Assembly (NCBI GenBank): GCA_036571765.1
Contig: BROE01000024.1
Span: forward strand, 6,528,048-6,592,047
Origin: Plecoglossus altivelis
Taxonomy: Eukaryota; Chordata; Actinopteri; Osmeriformes; Plecoglossidae
Direction: 5' to 3'
Length of the DNA stretch: 64,000 nucleotides
Shown in pieces: positions 37,201-51,289 of the stretch. The position numbers were made by a program, and so were the translations under genes. How positions within the stretch are numbered: position 1 is the first letter of the stretch; the number at the start of each line of letters is the position of its first letter. The notes beneath the pieces are model-generated. The model was not told the origin of the DNA, did not search any database, and worked only from the letters and a program-made list of their open reading frames with translations.

Positions 37201-38181
37201 GATGTTTCTTGATTAATTTGTGATATGTAGATCTTGATCTTAAAAAGTAGACGATCATACATTTCTTAGACTAATTTAGACTAACTTAGACTTTATTATT
37301 TCACAGAAGTTAGTGGCATTCATATTCTTATACAATATTAAACCAGAAGCTTTCCTCCTTTTTCATGTTGCATGTTGGTCTGATTTAAACGGGCAAAATC
37401 AATCACTGTATGGAAATCTTATGGTTGTAGAAATAAAACATTTTTGTTTTCATCGATTGATGTAAGTCAGAGTCAATCCAACAGTTTAAAAGCATTTGAT
37501 TGTGCACACGCTCTCAGATTTAGATCAATGATCTCAACCAAAGAGGCAATTACATTCTCAAAACAGTCATTTTACCAATCAATGTCAGACGCTGATTCAG
37601 TACAAATTTAGTCTGTTGTTCGCCTACTTCTCTGGGTTGACGTGAATAATTGCCACCCACTTCAGATAAGTCCTCCAGAACCTTTGAAGCAGATGATGAC
37701 ATTCCTCACTTTCACTGCTGATGGTTGGAGTTTCTTTTTTCACTTCTACCTTCTATTTTGAACTATCAGATGACATTTCTGTGTGATGTCTTAATTCAGA
37801 ACACAATATGTGGTGAAAAAAGAAGGTATTTGCTAAGCCAGAAAACTTCTGAGTTTTTCAAACTGAGGCAGGCCCTCTAGTAGGAAATCATGACGAAATT
37901 GTATGCCCATAATTTTTGGGGGGTCTTACAGAGAACTCTGGCTTGATTCACTATATTGCACAGAACAACCCCTTCTGTGGTGAAACCACTTTACAACCAT
38001 TGAGATTATATCCGGCCCAAGATTGTGTTTAAAATGGTCTTCCTTTGAATTTAACCCATGGGTAAAGAAAGCAATTCTTGAAGCACACTTATCTCAGTAG
38101 GTAAGGGATTTGTTAACCCTTTCTTAAACAGCAAAGTAGACTTTTATTTTAAAAACTCAGATAAATTCCACTTGAAAGTTG
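34245..38181. other. Non-coding, AT-rich, no gene seen
   Basis: Apart from the candidate element at 35,040-35,270, this is AT-rich DNA with only short frames and no recognised repeat family. Confidence 0.6.
35040..35270. promoter_or_regulatory. Candidate conserved non-coding element with 14-bp palindrome
   Basis: This repeat-free stretch contains GTCATTACAGTTAATGACC, a perfect 14-bp palindrome ATCACCATGGTGAT (35,183-35,196), and GGGTAATTGAAC. The first of these is itself an imperfect inverted pair of GTCATTA and TAATGAC half-sites. It could hold dimer-binding sites; nothing here proves activity. Confidence 0.2.
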
Positions 38182-38276
38182 TTATATATATATAATATAT
38201 ATATTATATATCTATATAATATCTATATAATTATATATATATATATTAAATAATATATATATATATATATAATATA
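38182..38276. repeat. AT-alternating block
   Basis: Almost pure TA/AT for about 95 bp, with imperfect units (TATATCTATATAATATC). It is self-complementary along its length and so able to form hairpins or cruciforms. A short CACACACA run follows it. Confidence 0.95.
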
Positions 38277-39524
38277 AACACACACATCAGGTGGAAGCGT
38301 CACTTATGGACATATCGGGTTGCTAGAACTCAGTCTGTCCTGGTGTGATGTAAGATGAGGAAGCAAATAATATTTGTAATCAAACTGCTCTCTTACTGTA
38401 GATTGTTTCCTTACTAACCTGTCTGGTTCAGTCTAACATGACTCATATAGCACATGAAACCACATGTGTTTCTGCTTTGAATCATTCCATTCATACAGTT
38501 TCATAATGGTGGAGAGATTATTCAATTGTTACAATCTGCCCATTTACAGGCGATTGATACGTAACTAATCCTGAATTACTTTACTTTTGCAAGGATGGTA
38601 GCCAATTCTCTGGAATTCTCCCTCCTAAAATGTAGTTCAAAACTGTAAACACTTTAGATTAAATGAAAATCCCATTCGGAACAAAGGATGTTTTATTGAA
38701 GGTCATATTAAAAGCAATATATCCTAATCTATGGGATAAGAGGTTTCATTTTATGTTTTTTTCAAAAAGTACTTTGAGAAAACCAACGAAAAGAAGGCTT
38801 TGGGAAATATTGCTAAATCAATACATCAAAATTAAGGTTCTCATACCAATGTGACGTTGACTGTTAAGTTACATCAGTTGTGTTTGACTGTTAATATAGA
38901 CATTGTGGTAAATGCAGTGACAGAATGCTCCTCTTATTTTATAAGATTTACTTAAAAAGGAGACAATATACACTGTACCATTTTGACATTGTAGTCATTA
39001 CGATGAATGCGATTTGAATAAACAGTAATGCTAATGGAGATCAGAGCTCAATCACTACATATTTGAATATACTGGCAAAGGAGGATGAAAAGCATGAGAT
39101 AGAGATGGAGATGGAGTGAGCTCATACTTGACAAAGCCAGAGACATCTGGTGTCAAGCATCTGAGGGTAAAAGTTTGTGACAGTTGACATGCACCATATG
39201 GCAGGCGTTTGGCAAAGTGAGGTAGATTAAGACTGTTTGAGATTGAGAAATACTGGGGGAAAATAATATAGGACAAAATGAGACTCACTCAGAATCACTA
39301 ACGTATTTCTTTGAAATACTTGCTACCCACCACCAGAAAATAATTACTTAGTTCTAGATCTCCAATTCAATAATCTTAGTCGGATGAGTCTAGAAATATA
39401 TACACTTGTAACTTTATGTCTATACAGTTGTTATCAAACAACCTTGTTCTATTTACAGAAAATAGGTTTATTTAAAAATGTTGTACGGTTGTATCAATTA
39501 ACTTAATCACTGTATATTGTATAT

Positions 39525-39543
39525 GGGGGGGGGGGGGGGGGGG
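39525..39543. repeat. Poly-G tract, 19 bases
   Basis: Nineteen consecutive G bases between TATAT and TGAAG. It is highly prone to length error in sequencing and able to form a quadruplex. Confidence 0.97.
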
Positions 39544-41823
39544 TGAAGAATCCTATTAAAACTGCAGCATAGTAGCAAAAGTGTAAAATAATTATCGAAA
39601 CTGGCCTGGGCAAACCAATACATTTTGTTTACATTTTCAAGAACTACATCTGGGTTTGTAGCACTGTCCAAATCCTTTGATTTTAGTTGGCTTCTTCCAA
39701 TGCCTTACATTACACAAATAAAAGAAGAGTTGAATGTCAACCCTTTTCATGTCACATCCCATACATTTACAAAACCTTTCTGGGCCTTTGATCATGTTCC
39801 TTCACTTCAACTGTAGAAAACATGGTGGCCGTCCTTCAGAAGACCACACAAACAGCAGACTAATGATAAGAATTTGTTGAAATTACTTTGAGGATCAAAT
39901 CCCTATTTGCCTATTATTTCCTCTTGTGTAGTTCCATTCCATAATGACAAGTTTAATACCTTCTGAGTGTACATAGTAATTATGTCTTTTTTTCCCATCA
40001 TCCTCTCTTTCTATAGAGACGAGGTTGGAGTTGTTTGATGAGAGAGTCCTCTGAGGTCTTTCTCCATTGTACCAGCAGCAATTCAGAACCGTTTAAATTA
40101 GGTTCTGCTTTTTCACTCATTACTTTGCTGGACTGCCTTAAATAAGGTATTCAGTGCAGAACATGTGGTCTGAGAATACCTTGTGCTTGTTCCGTCTCAT
40201 TCATCTTGCTAGAGAACCTCAAAGGGTGGAGACGGACATGTTTTGCTGTTTGCTTGTTTCTGGCAATATTTCATTGACATATCTAACATTTTCAGGCAAC
40301 AAAATACTGTAAAAATGTCCGCTTGAGGACGTGACAGGGCCAGCTCGTTTTCTGTCTCCCGTCCAAGAACACTTTTTAAACTTCATTTTCAAAGTCTCGT
40401 CTTTTTGCAGTTGTCTTCTTGAGTTTTACAACCACATTTCTATGGTTGTCTCTCCAGTGAAAAGCTTGTATTTTTGAGGAAGGGGGGAGTTTTGGTTTTG
40501 CTTTCCATCCTCAGATCCAAAAGCCATGTCCATTTCCTCCCTATCTTCTTTTCACAGACAAGGTCTCTGTGGAAGACAGATCTTCTTCTACCCTCTGTGG
40601 CTCCCCTAACTGTCGCCTGGCTTTCCAGTTTACCCCCTGAAAGCCAACGACAACAACATCGACACTTAACACATCAGTGGGAGCGCTGGACTGTGTTTGT
40701 AGTTTTCTCTTCTGCCCTTCCTTATTGTGGATTCAACCAGATTTTCTCCCATCACTTCTTCTCTCTACCAAAATCACCCTTTTCTGTGAGTCAGTCACTG
40801 TTTCTCCAGAGTCTGTTTAATCCATAATTTACCTCAAAACTGGTTTCAGTTTTTGCCTCTGGTGCGTGTGCCATTTTTCTTCTCTTATCAAACCTCAGGT
40901 TAACACATAAAAGACACCTCCCAGTGGCTTGTATTTGTGCAGAGCATGGTGCTGTATCCTTTGAGCCGCAGTACTTGAAGTTAGGTAGTACATAACTCAG
41001 TTCAAGGAGCGCATGCATCAGAAAGGTTTGCTCCAGTGAGTTGAATTGCAAATAGAGCCAAATCCTTAAATGCAGAAATTTTGTCAAAATGTTGGAAGAC
41101 TTCTGAGGTGCCTATACGCTTGTAACAAAATCGAAAAGCCCCCCAAAACAGACAGGTAGCGAGTACTGTCGAGGGGAGCATGACGAGACTCACGGCTTCC
41201 AGCATGTCTAAGGTATCTGTGCATACACAGTCAGGCCCTGCACCACATGGATATACACGCCACGGGTCACTTGGTTAGGAGACGTTGATCACAGACGACT
41301 GCCCAGGTAGCATGATGGGAAACAAATTGAGTGTCATTTCTCACCAGCGAGCTCAGCAGTCTGGAGTGGAGCAACAGCTTGGCCTATCATGAGAGGCCTA
41401 CCGCCCTTGCGCACGAGGCAAGAGACATGTCTATTAGAGAGTACATAGAACAGAGAACTTTGATAAATGGCAGGAGTCATATGTCCTTAAGAACTGTGGT
41501 GGACAACATTACTGAGCATTACTGGAGTTTAGAACCATTGTCTTTGTGATGGGTATTAGGGATCTAATAGAGAATTACCTATAAAAGCAGCCCTGTGCAT
41601 GTCACCTTTATTATTAAATGCCTTCATTGCCATGGAAACTGCAGTGTTGTAAATAACAGCAGGTAATATGGCCTTTCAACTGGGTGACTAAAACTTATGG
41701 AAAAAAATGCAAAACGATTGATAGTGGTTGGTATTAATCTAGAAGAACATTGTGTGCTGTCTGTATTTAGCTAGGGAACTTTAATGGCATAGAGAACACT
41801 GTAGTGTCATGTATCAAGTATCA

Positions 41824-41843
41824 AGTATCACCCCTGTGATACT
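41824..41843. repeat. Short perfect hairpin
   Basis: AGTATCAC, a four-base loop, then GTGATACT. A triple TATCAAG-like tandem (41,811-41,829) runs into its left arm. Confidence 0.75.
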
Positions 41844-42065
41844 CCACTTGCATTGTGTATATTTTAACAGCACTCTTGAGATGATGACTTCTTCGAGGAG
41901 GAACTACTTCACCGATCCATACAAAATTTGGGCTGACAGCTGTTTTGTCTTTCTTTGAATGGGTTGATGGTTTTGGATATCTGTTGATTTCATGAACATC
42001 AGGACCTTTTGGCTTATGCTTCACAAAACCTAGCAAACATCAACCGCTTAGACCCTGATATACAG

Positions 42066-42068
<3 letters not shown>

Positions 42069-42119
<51 letters not shown>
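42069..42119. repeat. (AC)n microsatellite
   Basis: About 25 uninterrupted AC units. Confidence 0.98.
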
Positions 42120-42121
<2 letters not shown>

Positions 42122-45100
42122 GTCTGTGTGAAGGCCTGTTCACTCACTCTTCTTTGAGGAGACTGAAGAAGGTGAGATGGCCACAGTTTGACCAGTTATT
42201 TTTCAAATAGCGTAAAATCATTTGTATGATTTATAGTACTGGTTTCTATACATTTTTTGCTGAATAGATTGAAATCAGGTTTGCAGTTGGTTTGGCAGTT
42301 CAACTGCAGATACCTTAAAATAAACCAAGTTAAGATTTTTACCAAGTACACAAACATAAAAGCTGTACTCATTGTGTAATAGCTATTGATTCCTCAAGGA
42401 CCTCTGGCTTTTATATATTTATTAATGTATTTATTTCTAGTTTTTTAGAGGTTGTATTGTGTACTATACGTGGCTACATAGCTGTGGCCTTCACAAATTC
42501 AATTGTGTAGATCTTAAATTCCATTATGTCTGTCTGTCCTCTAAAGGCCACATAAATCAATAATCAAGGGGTCCATAAAGGTGACTAAAAGTGTTTTTTT
42601 AAATAAATATGGTACTTCTGGTGGTTATCGGATACATACTATAGAAAATCTGTCCACCTTTAAAATCTTTGGAGCATGTTGGCTGGTGCTCTGGCCGTCC
42701 ATCACGCAACAACCATGACAATGGAGTCAGTGGTGGCGTGATTCCTGGAGCGTCCGGGGTGGAGCTGCAGCAGACAGGTGTCAGAGGGACCAGCAGGTCC
42801 CGTGTGTACACAGGGCCTGTTCCAATGCCCCACGGGCCTCCTGCTGAGCATTGACAGGGAGGAGAAGAGGTGGGTGGAATACTGATGCTGACAGATCGCA
42901 TGTGTGGGTTTTGGGGCAAAAGCAGATAGCAAGTAAGTGCTGAAATAGGTTAGGTTTGTTTCATTGGTTGGGTGATTTGGGGGGCAGGCTTTAGGGGCTC
43001 ATTTGTTTAAAAATGTTTACTTTGTGAACGTCACTAGGTCCAAAAGAAAAGAAAATAACAAAAAAACACATCAACCATGAGTAAAATTGAGTCATTGGCA
43101 TCAGTCTAAAGAAAGGTAAAATACATCAAATATGCAACCCTCCCCCTCCCCAAATAGCTAGGAGACTTAAATTAGAGCAGCCATGTTGAAAGATTGTGAT
43201 TTGGGCAAGGCTTATCAGCTCAATGCAGCTGGTTATACTTAACTTATCAGGATTGCTTACATCTTGTTGATAAAGGGTGACTCCATTGCTTTGGTTATAT
43301 TCAGATGAGAAAGTGAATGGACCTGGACTCCTTTAAGCTCTCTGGCAGGTTGTTGATGCCAGCAAAGTGGAACAGACAGGAATCTGACTCATTTCCATTT
43401 CAACTAAAGACACAAATAAAGACTGTAACATCATTGCCATTCCAACATGTTACTCTTTAATTTATGTGCAACTTGTATAGGAAGAAGGTGAGATACTCGG
43501 GCTCTGCTGGGGAAGGTTAGAAGGGCTGTGGATTCTGACACAACAGTGCTAAATGCTGGCCCTAACCATGACCTTTCTCCTGCAACACAGGGAAATTGAC
43601 TTTGTGAGTCATTGATGGCCTCCAGTGTGGATATGTCAGCCCCAGCTGTCATGATCGTTAAGTCTCTTTGTTTCCTGGGCGGAAAGTGTTAAACAAAAAC
43701 AGCTGGGAGAGTCAAAGAAATTCTTGGACAAAAAGTGTGTGTTACTCAAGTGGGTTTTCCAATGGATCTCATATTCATAGCACTCAACCATAGATAAATT
43801 GCACTCACGATGTAATCTGCTCCTTGTTTGTCTGTCTGTTATCATTGAAGACAATCTATAAAGCACTTTCTGTTCTCCATTCACATGTGGGTGTTTACGG
43901 AGTGACACTCTCATCTGAAATATCAATGTATCATTAAACACCATCACCACTGCGTAAACAGATGGCCCCGCCAAGGGAAATATTAGCAGGGTATCAGACG
44001 GGAGCAATGTTTAGGCTATTATTAGTATTTGTTTTGCATGGATTCCCAGGAACTCTTGCCTTGGTCTAGCCCGAAGGGGATGGGAGTTTTCAGTGAAGCA
44101 TGTTTCTCTTCATTTTACACATTGTTGTCTGTATAGCTAAAAACCATATAAAACACATCTCTCAGACCACCGAGGATCTGTCTTGTTCCAATCACTTCCT
44201 TCTTGCAGGACAACAGAGCCATGACTGAATGCCTTAATATTTATGATATAGAAGAGTACGGACACCAGCACACAGGAAAATAAACTATGGAGTAAAAAAA
44301 GAGAAGAAAATGCTTTCCTCTGCAAAATAACCAAAGCCTAAAGAAAACAAGACAAGCATCAGAATGAGTTTGGAGACAGGGATGGATCCATGGACCTCCC
44401 ATTCAGAAGACCAACTGTGACTTAGGGGGTATGATTAGGAGGGGTGCAGGATAAACAAGGACCAGGTGGCACATTGGCACAGCCCCCTTTCTCTCCTCTC
44501 TCTCTGATTCAACAGATGAAGAACTGTTCAGTTCAATCCAGAGTTCCTCTTCCCCAACACTTTCCTTTAATGCCATACAAACTAGGCTAAGCGGAACTGT
44601 GCAAGCCTATGGCCATAGACTATAGCTAGACAAGAGACCATGGCAGGCTGGTCGGACTGAAGTCCTGTCATCACATTTACTGGGTGTGTCATTTCTCCAT
44701 TGAGTTTGAGTTAGTCTTTCCACTGCTGTATGATAGATTGTTGTTTTTTGTATCTCCCTAAAGCACTCAAGCCTGAGGGATAGAATATTAATAAAAAATA
44801 GACCTTTTATCAGACACATTGAAAAATCTGATTTTCAGCAAATTCTCACATTTCAGAGGATAAAATGTACACTTCCATGTGTGATAGCTCTTTGCCTAAA
44901 AAGATAGAACGGTTCATGACAGGCAACCTTCCTGTCTCTGCTATATAGTCTGTGTTGAATGCAACAAAGTTAATGGGTGATATATTGACAAGATCAAGCC
45001 CCAGCAAAAGGCTAAGATTTGTTTGTGTTAGAATTACGCATTGTGTCAAATAAACAATAGGCAGCTATTTGTGCTTTGTTCATCAGATACAGAAAATATT

Positions 45101-47879
45101 TAGTTTATTAACATGACAAAAACCTGATTTCAGTTTTCAGAGCGTTAGACAGCATTTCACTTTACCACCCACAGGTTTTAAATCCAGACCTCAGTGGTGT
45201 TTGTCCCCTGAAGAGGCTGATCTACCTGTCAGCAGGACTTCTGGAACACCATTACCAGAACAGAAAAGGCTATTAGTCTACTGTAAATATGCTTTCTTGA
45301 AATGAGGCTGACAGACCAGTCCATTAGGTGTAGGCGTATGAAACATACAATACGACTCACGACTCTTAGGACTCCTTACACTTTGTTTCCTTGACAGTAA
45401 ATGCATGCATACATGTAGAAGCCACTAATGGAAACTATGGCTACAATTTCAGACACTTTGAAGAAAGACGTGACATTCTGATGAATAGCAAGAGGAAAGA
45501 GGTTTTATGCCGTCTACTTCCCCGTCACAATATTGTAAACTACTCTGTAAGAGAAGAACAAAATAAAGAAATGCAACTTTGCTCTTGTGAGAAATAACGT
45601 AGACCAGTTCATTTGACCAACCTCTCCTAGAGACTGGGAGAGGATGGCTAATGCAGTGCTATCAATTAATGAGATGTCAACAACTGTTTGCTCCTACATT
45701 ATTCATGTCAGAGCAGTAATAAGTAATGAGACAGGTAAATTGAGAAAACTCATCGCTCAAGACTCGTGTCCCCTGAGTTTCTAAGGGCATTTAACCTCTA
45801 GATAGTGTAATTTCTTCCTGTCTGGTAAGAGTGCCAGAGTCACCTCTTGAGCGGGATCCCCAACCGGAGGAACATGAAGAAACTGAGAGACCGGGCGGGA
45901 GGAATGAAGACGGGGTGGCAGGATTGTGTTTGTTGAAGATTAAAGCCCTTCAATATGGAGGGGATGATGGATGGACGGGAGTCCTTCATCCATCAGAGCC
46001 TGTTTACATCACCTTTAAACAGGCGTGCAATGCCAACTATCTCTCCTTCACTCCCATTCTTAAAGGGGACAGGCCCTGTTTAGACCAAAGCTTTTATGCA
46101 GATTCACTTTGTTTTCACATTTTACCAAAGCTAGATAGAAAATGGTGCGACAGAGTAATACTGAAATGCCTGTTTTCATTGTTGTTTACTGCGAAAGGGT
46201 TATTGTCATCTGTTTGCTGTTTCTCATGCTGCCATCAACCAGACTGACAGGGCAGTCAGAAACCAGTAAATCAAACAGCCAGCACGCTCACCAGAATGTG
46301 CTAGGCAATGGTGCGTTCTATCTGGCAAAATAATTCATGACTGGTTGTGTGAAGTTTCCCATCTTGTGGATTCAGTGAGAACATTGTGAATTAGGGTGTA
46401 CTGAATTGCTTCCCCACTGTTTAAGGAACAGCTGTGTTGAATTCCTGCAAATATGTGACCTCTAATTTGCCTCTTGAATTCGTATGCAGCATAAGCATAA
46501 AGCATAAAGAGGCAAGATGTAAACACATTTGTAACTATTGTCAATGGACCATTGTCTTCCACCTTGAAATGAGGCTTGCATAAGATATATCAGAAGACAT
46601 AGACTTCCTTTGGCGGATGTTTGAAAACGTCATCAACACTGGGCCTCTTTTATCCGCTCCTTACTCTTTCATTTCATGGGCTGTCTGTTTGAAACATGAA
46701 GCGCATTTTCAAAGACAATGCTCCTCTATTGGAGCTCAGAAGGGACTGATAAACTGCTTCAACTCACAAAGAACACCCTTATTTTTAAAATCTTAAGCAG
46801 ATTTTTATTAAGAATCCTAGACTCATAAAAATTCCCTTTGAGGATGTTTTATTGCATTTCTTGCATATTTATAATGAGCATTTCTTTCTTCTGACTACCT
46901 CTTTCAAATGCAGTTTGATGTAACAGATTTTCATGTAATTTAAAGAGGGATTATTTAATCTGTAAGGGATTCACATAAAAAAAATGGAAAGCTGGAAAAA
47001 GGTTTGATTTACCATGCAGTAACAATTCATAGACAGTAATTTATTTACTAACTTAACAGGGTTGTAATCCCTTGATACATATTAAATTGAGAACCACTGT
47101 CTTGTTACAATATCAGTAAAAGTGTCAATGGTTGCTTTTTCCCATGTACTATATAAAACAACATTCAGAAATGTCGCAGTACAGTTTTATACTGCATGAA
47201 CTATAGCCTTCCATTTATTTTGAAAACACTTTTTGACAGGATTTAGACATCTGATAAGCTCTTCAGAGAGGATTTTCATGATTATATCTGACTTAGAGTC
47301 TTACTCCCTCACACAACCTAAAACCCAGTTAAAGCCATACAACTCAATGGAAATCGGATGTCTTACCTGAACTGAACTCAAATTGTCCACCCCACCAGAC
47401 ACAAGGCTGGAAAAAGATGGGCCATAATTCTCAAGGAGAACTTTGAGGGTTTTCCTGGGAAGAATTGCATGTCACTTGTAAAGAACAGCATGATAGGGAT
47501 GATGAGCATCATGTTTACTGTTCCACTGGGACAGTAACACAGGAGAATTCTCACCATCAGTTAAAAGTTAATCTGTTTGTCTTTCTTCTATCCATTTACT
47601 GAAGTAATTCTGATATTTAAATCAAATTCACACAGGAGGGCCCATATCTAATTTCATAGTTTACAGAAATCTATGAAGCACAGAGTCAGGGATTTAAGAG
47701 GTCTCACAATTCCACCCAACTGTAACATTCGCAACTCTTCAGGAAAATTAAGCCATTTAATATATTCAGTAAGGGAGTCACGGTGGGCAAAAGCAAATGA
47801 AAAAGGGAGAAACTTGAAGAAATGTAATCTAAAAACAAAAGCAGCATAATTCCTTTTAATATTATGGTAATCATCGTTA
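42120..47879. other. Non-coding, no gene seen
   Basis: The 138-codon frame at 45,831-46,247 begins acidic and proline-rich but has no known domain and no clear splice partners, so I do not call it. The stretch around 45,950-46,060 is repeat-free and might be conserved. Otherwise AT-rich. Confidence 0.5.
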
Positions 47880-48070
47880 GATAAATTACTGTCTTTGGAT
47901 TAGTCTAAGGGTGACTATGAACCCACAGGATTTTCCTATCATTCTGAACCAAATGTGGTTGGGTCGAGGGAGAATTGATGAGTGATCAATTAACATTAAT
48001 CATAAGCACATGATTGACATTGACGACAGTGCTGTAAATAATAGGGCTGTGCCAAGATAGTGTAACTGGT
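47880..48070. promoter_or_regulatory. Candidate enhancer with PBX/homeodomain-like sites
   Basis: ATCAATTAACATTAATC is followed closely by ATGATTGACA, which fits the PBX/MEIS-type core TGATTGAC, and then TGACGACAGTGCTG. Three homeodomain-type sites within about 50 bp (47,984-48,020) make this one of the densest such clusters in the window. Inference from motifs only. Confidence 0.22.
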
Positions 48071-51000
48071 GTTCGTTTAAGACAGGATTTCCCCTAGCAC
48101 CATCTAACTGGAATCAAGGACAAGGTAAGGGCAGCAAAATTCCTCTTTCTGCTGACTAAGGGGAAAAGATGATCACTCTAAATGCCCAGTAGTAAATCTT
48201 TCACCCTTGTCAAATCCACTTGGTTCCTCTTAGACTTGACCCCTCCCTGTCCATCAGAGGGGACTTTGTCTTGGTTGACCCCAGAATGAAGGAAAAATAG
48301 GCCAAGGCACCTTCTAAATTTATGACGTGCACATTTCTGCCTCATGCCCTCAAATCACGATGCATTGCATTAAAGGCACACAAACACACACGTACACATA
48401 TACTCAATATCTGACAAGAACTGACAAAGTGACACAATAGGAATCAGTATGCATGCCTGTTGAACCATAACATCAAAATATGTCACATAGTATGAGGATT
48501 TTAACTGGTGAAAACTAAAAATACTGTGGAAAATTACAACAACATCTGAAAAGTGTTTTTACCAGTACGCATATTCCCTAAATAACTTGTATGGAATTAA
48601 TGTCAAGTATACTTGTGTAGAATGAAACAAATGCAACTTCTGTACCCAAAACAACGTGTCTGATGAGCAAAGCAAAAGTACCATTATTTTACTCTGAAAT
48701 TCTATAAATGGATTGATATATTTAATTTAACTGCCAACCAGATAATCTTTTCCCTGTTTTTGATGGTCTTTGCCTGTGACTTGCTTTCTAATGTAAATGT
48801 AAATATTGTTCACAAGTACAAAGCTCTCAGCGTGCGTATTCCAAAAAGCCTTATTCCAGTGCTCATCACAGATTCCCCAAGCATCCCACAGTGCATATGT
48901 TGAATAGGACAGGAAATAAAGTAGCACTTAGCGAAGAACACAAAAGTAATTTCCTATCAATCTCTCTCCATAAGTGTTGATTTGTTGATCAAGTTCAAAT
49001 CCGAATGTTGTGACTTCCAGTGTTGTACTTTATTTCTCTAGTGTTTGGATGCTAATCGAATAGAATTGTCTTGTTATTGCTGCCTATTGGTACATTGAAA
49101 TGCACGTCCTGTTCCAGTTGCCTGTGGAGCTTGATTCTTGGATCTGGCGGCCTACCCCTGCATAATGAAAGGTGTTGAGACATCTGTTTCCACAGGCGGC
49201 AATTAAGTTACTGTAAAACATAAACAAAACAACTTATAATGAGAAACCACATACATTTATGGAAAAGAAGACAGAAACTCTAATACCTTTGATCACAACA
49301 GAAAATGGACTCAAAATTACCTTTCCTGCATTGTCGGATCCAAAGGCTGGAGGTTTCTGCCGCACAACTAATTATCTCCACGTAACGTTTGCCAACTTCA
49401 CTTGGTGTCTTCCACCACAGATTCAAATGAGATAAAACAACACTTCGTTATTATGGCAAGTCTTGTGTTACTGCATAGATAGCATTGTCACATAGATGTC
49501 AATATTATCAACATCAGCTAGAAAAGTAGTCACGATGTACATACACAAATGTCTTAAGTAAATGACTGGTTGCCATGCTCATGACGTGGCAATAGGTCAT
49601 GGCCAGAGTCCATATATGTGCTTTTCATTCTTTCATTCGTTTAAATATAACTGTGTACTTTTTTTTGAAATACAACATTTACATTCTCTGTGTGAATGTC
49701 AAAGTTCATCAAACATGTGACTGTTTGAGTGACATTGCAGATAAACATAGCTCCAGTTTCCACATTTCCTCTCTGTCACTGGTTCAAATGCTTCATGGAC
49801 ACAAATATAGTTAAACAATTTAGCAGATGTTACCATAGGCCATCCATGCCTGCTGAACAAAGCAGTTGTGACAGCGCAATATAGTAGGTTGGCCGTCACT
49901 GGCAATTAGCCATGAGATGAGATGGACGTTCACTCGCTAGAACAACATTGGATATTAATTTGCAACTGGCTGTTGATCATAAGGAGGGTGATCCTTTGAA
50001 GCACTCTAAATCAAAGAGATGGGCAGGTATCATTAAGTTTGTTTTGACATGGTGGAAATGAGCAATTAACCATTAGTGGCTTCTTGATGGTTGATGGTGA
50101 CCTTACCTTCTTGTTAATTTGGTACAGTAGAGTCAAGCTGTTAAAGCCTATAGCGATACTTTGCAGTACAACTAATCAGCAGAAGTACATCTAACATTCA
50201 TGTATTTTACGTAGTTATAGAAATTCTGTCATTAAGGTTGAGTAAAATCAATACAAAAAGTTTGTGAAATATAAATCACAACATTTTGTGGTTACAGACC
50301 TTCCATTTGGCTGCTTGTCTTCATTGCAGGCCATACACTTAGGATTGCATTCATGACACATGGAATGTCCTGCCACGTGACACAATTCAATTTTGCCCCA
50401 CAGATGACATATCTCTCAGACCAAAACGAGACACCCACCCCACCCCCTCCACTGACTTGGTTAAATATGTTGCTGTACTTTTATCAGAAGCTGGATGTTT
50501 TACTCAGATTGTTGACGGTATGATGGTCTCCTAGGAATTGCACAGCAATGTATCACATATGTATCTGGAATCTGCACCTGTCTATGCTCACTGGAACAAC
50601 CCCTTCCCAACATCTGCAGGATCTTGTCTGACAACAGTGGTGGCTAGGGGGTATGGTTCCCGAAGGAATTAAAGCATGGGCTACCAGCCAATGAATGAGA
50701 CATTGACACACCAAATAGTAACTGTTCAACTGTGCACCCTCACAGAGTTGGTAGCACTGAGCTCTTAACCTCACCTCAGTTTTCATTGGTGACTTTTCTC
50801 AATCATGTGTTTTTACAGTTTCCAGAAATGACTTGAACAATAACAAGGCACTGGAACTAAAATGATTACCAGGTGCAGTTACATAAGCTGTCAAGAACTA
50901 AATTGGATATATTCTTGTTTGTGTGATTAGTTGCTCAGAAACAGTGGCGTGCTGTTGAAAGACTAATTACTCTAGGCTAGTTTTTGAACCAGTTGTTTAA

Positions 51001-51289
51001 TACAAACCTCTGATTTTTCTATTAATGCATTGATTGGATTTACATAGAATATGAAATTGACTTGTTTGTACCATCTGCATTCTCTCTCTTTTTACATATG
51101 TATTAACACTTAGGGAGCCCGTAGAAATCTTAGGATGGAGACATCATGTTTCAAGCTGACACGACTGCAATGTGTGAACTGTGTTTGTCTTGATAAGTTT
51201 TAAAAGGTTAGCCTTTTATAGGTAGTAATATAATGTAGAATTACATATTCAACAAATTAATATGAAAGGCAAATTGTGTAAAGAGCACC
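48071..51289. other. Non-coding, no gene seen
   Basis: AT-rich. Two repeat-free patches with homeodomain-like cores lie near 49,120-49,215 (GGCGGCAATTAAGTTAC) and 49,340-49,445 (GCACAACTAATTATCTCC). Confidence 0.55.

Larger units (their letters stand above)
38277..42068. other. Non-coding, no gene seen
   Basis: AT-rich to 39.5 kb, more balanced at 40-41.6 kb. A 72-codon frame at 41,331-41,549 lies in a repeat-free patch that may be conserved non-coding sequence; the peptide is not recognised. Confidence 0.55.

Noticed and set aside
45349..45360. Twelve-base match to the T7 promoter (AATACGACTCAC)
   Set aside because: The initiating part TATAGGG is absent and the setting is fish genomic DNA; chance or irrelevant.
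45831..46247. Open frame of 138 codons with acidic Pro/Glu-rich start
   Set aside because: No domain, no believable splice sites on both sides, and the C-terminal half looks like random Cys/Leu-rich translation.
50944..50970. ACAGTGGCGTGCTG resembling a hAT transposon end
   Set aside because: No matching inverted end or target-site duplication nearby.
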